Below, one piece after another: positions 59,139 through 64,000 of a DNA stretch of 64,000 nucleotides (positions are counted from its first letter, which is position 1; each line of letters begins with the position of its first letter). A program made the position numbers and the translations under genes. The stretch lies in assembly GCA_963575645.1 (NCBI GenBank), contig OY754469.1, positions 43,296,753 through 43,360,752 on the forward strand, given 5' to 3'. Origin of the DNA: Xanthostigma xanthostigma (Eukaryota; Arthropoda; Insecta; Raphidioptera; Raphidiidae). Below the pieces are notes generated by a model. It did not search any database, was not told the origin of the DNA, and was given only the letters and a program-made list of their open reading frames with translations.

Positions 59139-60612
59139 CAGTGCCGGATTAGCCACGTAGCATCAAGAGTAGCAAATGCTACGGGCCCCGCGAATTTGGG
59201 GGCCCCGCGAATTTGGGGGCCCCGCGCTCCAACGCCTGTCTGACCGTAATAAAAAAATATCAATTTAGATAGGAGCGTAAAATATCTTTTAGACTATGCC
59301 TCACTTCCACTTGAAAATCTAAAACTCGGTTTTGTCACGTTAAATCGTAAAAATAAGCAGGTATTTTACGAACTTTTTAACGTTAATGTTCTAATGTTTA
59401 ATTATAATCGATATATTTAGACTAGCATCTATACCACATTTGTACCCTTCAAGCGGCCAGATTTTTATTTTTTATATATGTAGGTATACATTTATTTTGG
59501 GAGTTTACGTAGCCGAGATTGTACTTTTTTAATCGATTTTAATATAATATCGATTATAAGTATTTCGAGAAAACAGGCGAACTATTTAAATTTTATTAAC
59601 TCAGTCACGATCCAATCTACTGTGGTTGGTTGATTTATTATAAAATATAGATTCATTTTATGAGTGAATATAGCTGACCTTTTTTTGAATCGATTATCAT
59701 ATCGATCATGTTTCGAGATTATTGAAAGCTAGTGACGGTAGATTAAGGAGGTTGAGCCGTTTTACGAAGATAATGAAAAAAGTCTGAAATAAAGTTTTTT
59801 TAATAGATTTTTTATGACAAAATTTTCTGTAAAATATCCAAAATCATTAGGAGATTTATAAAGTTAAAACTTAAAAAAAACTTTTACATGTAGTCTTATG
59901 AAAAATATGTCAACTTAGCATGCAAACGGTGCATTTTAATTTTTTGCAAATAACCAAATAATGTCAGCAGTTCCGAAAACTATGTAAAGCATCGATGTCT
60001 TACGCACAGTTTAATATTTTTTACCAATTTAATTAGGTGACTTATTATCAATAAAAAACATTATTAAACCTTAGCACTATTCGATTATGGATTTTTATTC
60101 TTGACAATTTTAACAATTTCAACTGAATTTTCAACTTTTTAATGATTTATTTTAATTTTTATTACTTCTAATTTCTTTTTTTAATTATTTACTGCAAAAA
60201 ATATGTAAAATACAGATATTTACATAAACTTATTTTTTCTAACCTAACTTTGTACAAAAAATTCAAAAGTTAGTTCATTAAGTGAAATACTGAAATAATT
60301 AATTAATATTAAAAAAAATATTTATTTATGCCTTTATGACAATATTTTTTTGGTATCATCGACTTATAACCTTTTGTAAAAATTTATTATGGAAAAATTC
60401 CCATTTAGAATTCGACTTACTTTTAATTGGGACTGTAACGCATCAACCTCCTTAAGAGCAAGGTGTTTCAGAGTCTGAAGTAAAAAGGCGGGTAATTTAA
60501 AAATTAACTATTCAAATTATAAACAAACAGTTATTCAATTAAAAATTACACATTTTATGTGTTCGTCGACAGAATTTGCTACTGCAGGCTACGCTGGCTT
60601 AATCCGGCACTG
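59139..60612. mobile_element. hAT element carrying a nested MITE
   Basis: Ends CAGTGCCGGATTA..GCCA and its inverse, with the paired interior GTAGCAAAT on both arms. Flanking TAAATAAC and TAGAGAAC match at six of eight positions. The left subterminal part has a tandem of GGGGGCCCCGCGAATTT. The TTAA MITE 59743-60455 is inside it and therefore younger. Confidence 0.7.
59743..60455. mobile_element. TTAA-target MITE, copy 2
   Basis: TTAA at 59743-59746 and 60452-60455 flanks the element; ends GGAGGTTGAGCCGTTTTACG and CATCAACCTCC. Collinear with 11855-12545 with small indels. Confidence 0.78.
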
Positions 60613-60613
60613 T

Positions 60614-60683
60614 AGAGAACGGTAACAGAACCGTCACCGTCTTGCGCAGTAGCAAGACTGTAACGGTTCTGTTACCATTCTCT
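60614..60683. repeat. Imperfect hairpin, 32-bp arms, 6-nt loop
   Basis: AGAGAACGGTAACAGAACCG pairs with its inverse at 60664-60683; about three mismatches, loop GCAGTA. It lies directly beside the hAT end, 235 bp inside the intron following exon 61092-60918. Confidence 0.65.
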
Positions 60684-60917
60684 GGCTGCTTGGAACATGA
60701 GCACCTATTATAGAGCTTGTTAGTAACTATAGAATAGTCTAAGAATTACAAATTTGTTTCGGTGAATAATAATTAATAATAATTTCTTAAACTTAAACCG
60801 TTCTGAAATCTTGTGTACATATAGATTAAGAAATGAGTTTATATTTCAATAATTTCTCTTTTGATTTCAGATATCCGTTATACATCCATATAAAAAGAAA
60901 CGGCTTTAATGGCTTAC

Positions 60918-61092
60918 CTGCGAACGGTACATCACACACGTATTCTTCGACATTGTTATCAGTTGACATGCTCTTATCTGACAGTGATATGCTGCTTGAC
61001 AGGCTGCCACTGGATTCGTCGCCGAGCGCCGGAAACATCAAGAAGTCTTCGTCCGTTTCCGTTTCGATATCTCGAGATCTTCTTTTGTACTC
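60918..61092 (-). CDS. ANKS1-like, acidic Ser-rich linker exon (most upstream exon in window)
   Basis: 175 nt; acceptor GCTGCTGTGCAG|GAGTAC, donor GCAG|GTAAGC. It encodes EYKRRSRDIETETDEDFLMF, PALGDESSGSLSSSISLSDK and SMSTDNNVEEYVCDVPFA plus one base (G) that completes a Gly codon in exon 21072-20558. That phase match across 40 kb, and the absence of another open exon with fitting phase between them, are my reasons for joining the two. No domain is visible; the segment corresponds to the disordered linker between the ankyrin repeats and SAM1. Small skipped exons in the 40-kb intron cannot be excluded. Confidence 0.75.
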
Positions 61093-61927
61093 CTGCACAG
61101 CAGCATTGCAACAAGAACAAACACTACATATTAACTGTCTTATAACGTCTTCTAAATGAAATTACTGGAGGAAATTCGCGGGAATTGAACCAAGGTCTAT
61201 TAAATGTAACAATACAGTATAAACTGATTAAAGATCATTAACACTGTGTGCGAAATTTTTCGATTCAGAGTCTGTTCGATCCGGAACGGATTGAAACTTC
61301 TAGATCCTTCGCACACGATGTCACACGAAAACAATTCAACGACGATACGATATCCCTTCACTGTAATCTGGGGACCTGCAAGGAAGTGCGATCTGAACGA
61401 AATTTTACTTATTTGGAGACGCTTAATGTCAAATTCGTGGATTTTCTAAGATTTAACTCTCACTGAATCTTCTCGAAAAGACATGACAGATAAATAAATT
61501 TTAATTATTGGAGTAATTTTAGGAATATTTATAAATTGAAAGTTACTAAGATCTGTATTTTTATTAACAATAACAATATTTAACATTACCAATTAAGGAT
61601 GGTTGACAACATTGATAAGCATTTTAATTAGAACAATAAAAAAATATCCAAAAACACAATGCACGTTAACAATACAACAATTAATATCTTATCTGTAGTG
61701 TTTCTAAAACAAAAACGCATTTCAACATAATAAAACAAACTAAGGCTCACTAACGGAAACAATGAAATAAATGTTTATAATTGCGTCGAGGTAGATTCTA
61801 ATCCCTCCAAGAACGGCCTAGTATAGTTTGCAAGTTTTTATAATAGAAAATTTAATACAATTATTTACTGTGAATCACGTTCAACTAGTAACTGCATTTT
61901 TATTTATGTAGGTACTTCATTTCGCTA

Positions 61928-62503
61928 TACAGTATGTAAACGCGTAAGGTGCACATAGGGAAATTAGCATTGGGAAAAAATACTTGGATCAGAGTTAGCC
62001 ATGACTGCATTAATTGCTATTTCTATTGAATTATCGTGGTAATCTTGAGGATTTCTATTTTATTTTGATTTATTTTTATTTTACTTGGCTTTTTTAATAA
62101 TAAAAACTTTTATAAATCATTATTTTAATTTTTTTGTACAAAAATAAGACAAAATAACAACTCCATCTGTTTGGAAACATTTCATTCAAAAATTGTCTGA
62201 CTGGTATGACGTATGCGCGTTGGTAAATCAGTGACCCAATGTCTTTAGGTTCAACACTAATAGGCGGAGATATTTGATCTCGCACCATTTTTAAGTATTT
62301 TTGAGAATTTAATGTCCCATTAATAAAAAAAGTCCGATTATATTGTAATCATTTGAATATTTTCTTCGGTAGTATACACATTCATTTTGCAAAAGAATAT
62401 TATCTGTCAAATTGAAAAACTAGATTTCAAGGCTCACTCTGATCCAGTCATTTTTTCCCAATGTTAATTTCCCTATGTGCACCTTACGTGTTTACATTCT
62501 GTA
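61928..62503 (-). mobile_element. Mariner-like element with internal deletion and transposase fragment
   Basis: The ends are inverted copies over about 50 bp (ACAGTATGTAAACGCGTAAG left; right inverse ACAGAATGTAAACACGTAAG; both continue GGTGCACATAGGGAAATTA). The minus frame 62330-62094 gives NGTLNSQKYLKMVRDQI and VPVRQFLNEMFPNRW-like sequence, the ING(T)xxxxxYL and VRxFLxxxFPxRW blocks of mariner-type transposases. The catalytic QQDGAPPH block is degraded. Confidence 0.75.
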
Positions 62504-62700
62504 TGTACGCTACATGATACAATTAAAAATACTTCGAATCGTTATGTTCTTTGATGTCTAAAGCGCTGCACACTTTTTTCTCAAAATTCACAAATCAAAA
62601 CTGTTAAAATCATAAAAATCGCGTTAAAAGACCGCACACACTTGTCAAGCATAACCTGCACGACCTGCATAACACGGAGCAAAAAAATCTGTCCATGAAG

Positions 62701-63065
62701 GTATAATACGCGCCACGCATCTAAAAGGTTCGGAAGCTAGTCACAAACAGCGTCGCAAAGGCACATTTTAGACCGTTGAGGCTCCCACCACCTCCCAGCT
62801 ACCTGCACGAAACGTGCGTTCGTCGATGATTGGCCGTGATCGCTCGTTGCCTTTGTCACTTGTCGCTTTCCTGCAGATTTTTTTTAGTTTGACAATAGCG
62901 TACTCGACTGTACTTTAGTACAGTCGAGTACGCTATTGTCAAGTTGTTATTGTTAAATTAGTTTTGTTGAGTTACGCGTTTGTAATTTTTCAACAGACTG
63001 TACAAGCGCAAGCCCGCATTCGCATCAAACTCCCGAGCCTTTTAGATTCGTGGCGCGTATTATAC
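62701..63065. mobile_element. TIR element with a perfect internal hairpin
   Basis: Ends GTATAATACGCGCCACGCAT and the inverse of GTATAATACGCGCCACGAAT. The arms continue CTAAAAGG(T/C)TCGG. Inside, 62889-62914 and 62917-62942 form a perfect 26-bp hairpin (TTGACAATAGCGTACTCGAC...). No transposase. Confidence 0.75.
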
Positions 63066-63127
63066 ACACATCTTATTTAACGAAGCAGCAAGCAAAGTAG
63101 TCAGTTGCCTGCAATTTTTGTTTAGAA

Positions 63128-63522
63128 CAGGGTGTCTAACGACCGAGAAAAAGCCGGGAAATTCGTCAAGCATTCGGGAAGTTTTTCAAATTGTGCAGAA
63201 TCGAATAAAAAATAGGGGAATTTCTTTCTTGATAGGAAAAACAATAACAATATATGTTATTTTTGTATTATATATTAACCCTATTTTTTTCATTGTTTAA
63301 AAATTTTTATTTGTTGGCACATTGTTACTATTTCTTTCATTTGTTATTTTAATATGAGATAAAAGATGCAAAAGTCTGTAACATAAGCTGTTAGCGTGAG
63401 AGTAGCGAAAAATGAAAATAAGTTATATCTTGCTCGTGCACAATGGGACTAGACGGTGCGTGTGTTTTTGTTTAAGGCGGGAAAAACCGGTAAATGTTTT
63501 CAGACTTAGCGCTAGACACCTG
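63128..63522. mobile_element. Possible hAT-like element
   Basis: CAGGGTGTCTAACGACC at the left and GCGCTAGACACCTG at the right are partial inverses, and GAAAAAGCCGGGAAAT occurs inside. Flanking 8-mers do not match. The rest of the window to 64000 shows no supported gene. Confidence 0.35.
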
Positions 63523-64000
63523 TAGCAGTGCTGGACCGACCTAGTGTACTAGTGATGTGTCATTTTCACTAATTTATTTGCATTGATAAAACTACTTGAA
63601 AACTGGTTAGTGCTGGTTTATGCAGTGTGCGATATTCAGCAAGCTGCAGGTAGCAGGTTTGTGCTATTCAGGTCGTGCTGATTTATCCTTGACAAGTGTG
63701 CGGCGTGTGCGCGCGGTCTTTAATAAAACCGGGCAATTTCAATTACATTTTTATTTTATTAGCATTCGTGTTTTACCCCATTCTCCTCTACACAATATCC
63801 ATACCATGGAAGCAATCATATCCATAAAGACTATAAATAGCCGGTTTATGATTATGACAAATGATAACTGTGAACTGTTAAATGTGACATAAAATATAGT
63901 TATGGCGCGTGCAAAACCAAATACGGAGTTAAATTTGCACACGTGTATAAAACAGATGAACGTATCTCATTTACGTAAATGTACGCCCATAAATAGATGC

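Overview
This window is animal nuclear DNA, almost certainly from an insect. It is strongly AT-rich, its only well-conserved gene is split into spliceosomal exons with GT-AG boundaries, and the rest is dense with eukaryotic transposons (hAT, Tc1/mariner, PIF/Harbinger-like, TTAA-type MITEs, Penelope-like, LINE tails, a DIRS retrotransposon). Several short LINE/SINE motifs resemble those common in Lepidoptera (for example GGAGGAGGTTCTC near 15.3 kb and a GACAGACAGACGG tail near 16.15 kb). Lepidoptera is therefore my best guess, but the sequence alone does not prove it.

The main gene is the 3' part of an ANKS1-type adaptor (ankyrin/SAM/SAM/PTB; vertebrate Odin/ANKS1A and AIDA-1/ANKS1B), transcribed on the minus strand. 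I can place seven coding exons whose phases join without conflict: 61092-60918, 21072-20558, 17884-17504, 10762-10448, 7801-7640, 7366-7229 and 6920-6570 (stop). They encode about 678 residues: an acidic/serine-rich linker, SAM1 (split by an intron), SAM2, a Thr/Pro linker, a PTB domain and a basic, serine-rich tail. The ankyrin repeats must lie beyond 61.1 kb, outside the window. A second, unrecognised coding exon (2711-2563, same strand) may be the first exon of the next gene.

Layout: 1-6.5 kb is downstream flank with transposon fossils and the orphan exon. 6.5-21.1 kb holds six ANKS1 exons and introns carrying MITEs, including a mismatch-free 247-bp-arm inverted repeat. 21-61 kb is one intron of about 40 kb made mostly of mobile DNA, with hAT elements that keep readable 8-bp target duplications, Penelope-like fragments, a DIRS element (49.29-54.83 kb) and a GC-rich island near 41.6-42.05 kb that may be an internal promoter. 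61.1-64 kb is intron upstream of the first visible exon and carries mariner-like and foldback elements.

The most unusual structure is inside the DIRS element. A 63-bp/126-bp higher-order tandem array has monomers that each fold into two triloop hairpins, and one stem differs at all five pairs between monomer classes while remaining fully paired. Also notable are hammerhead-ribozyme-like cores in several Penelope-like termini and several long perfect hairpins lying in the transcribed ANKS1 introns.
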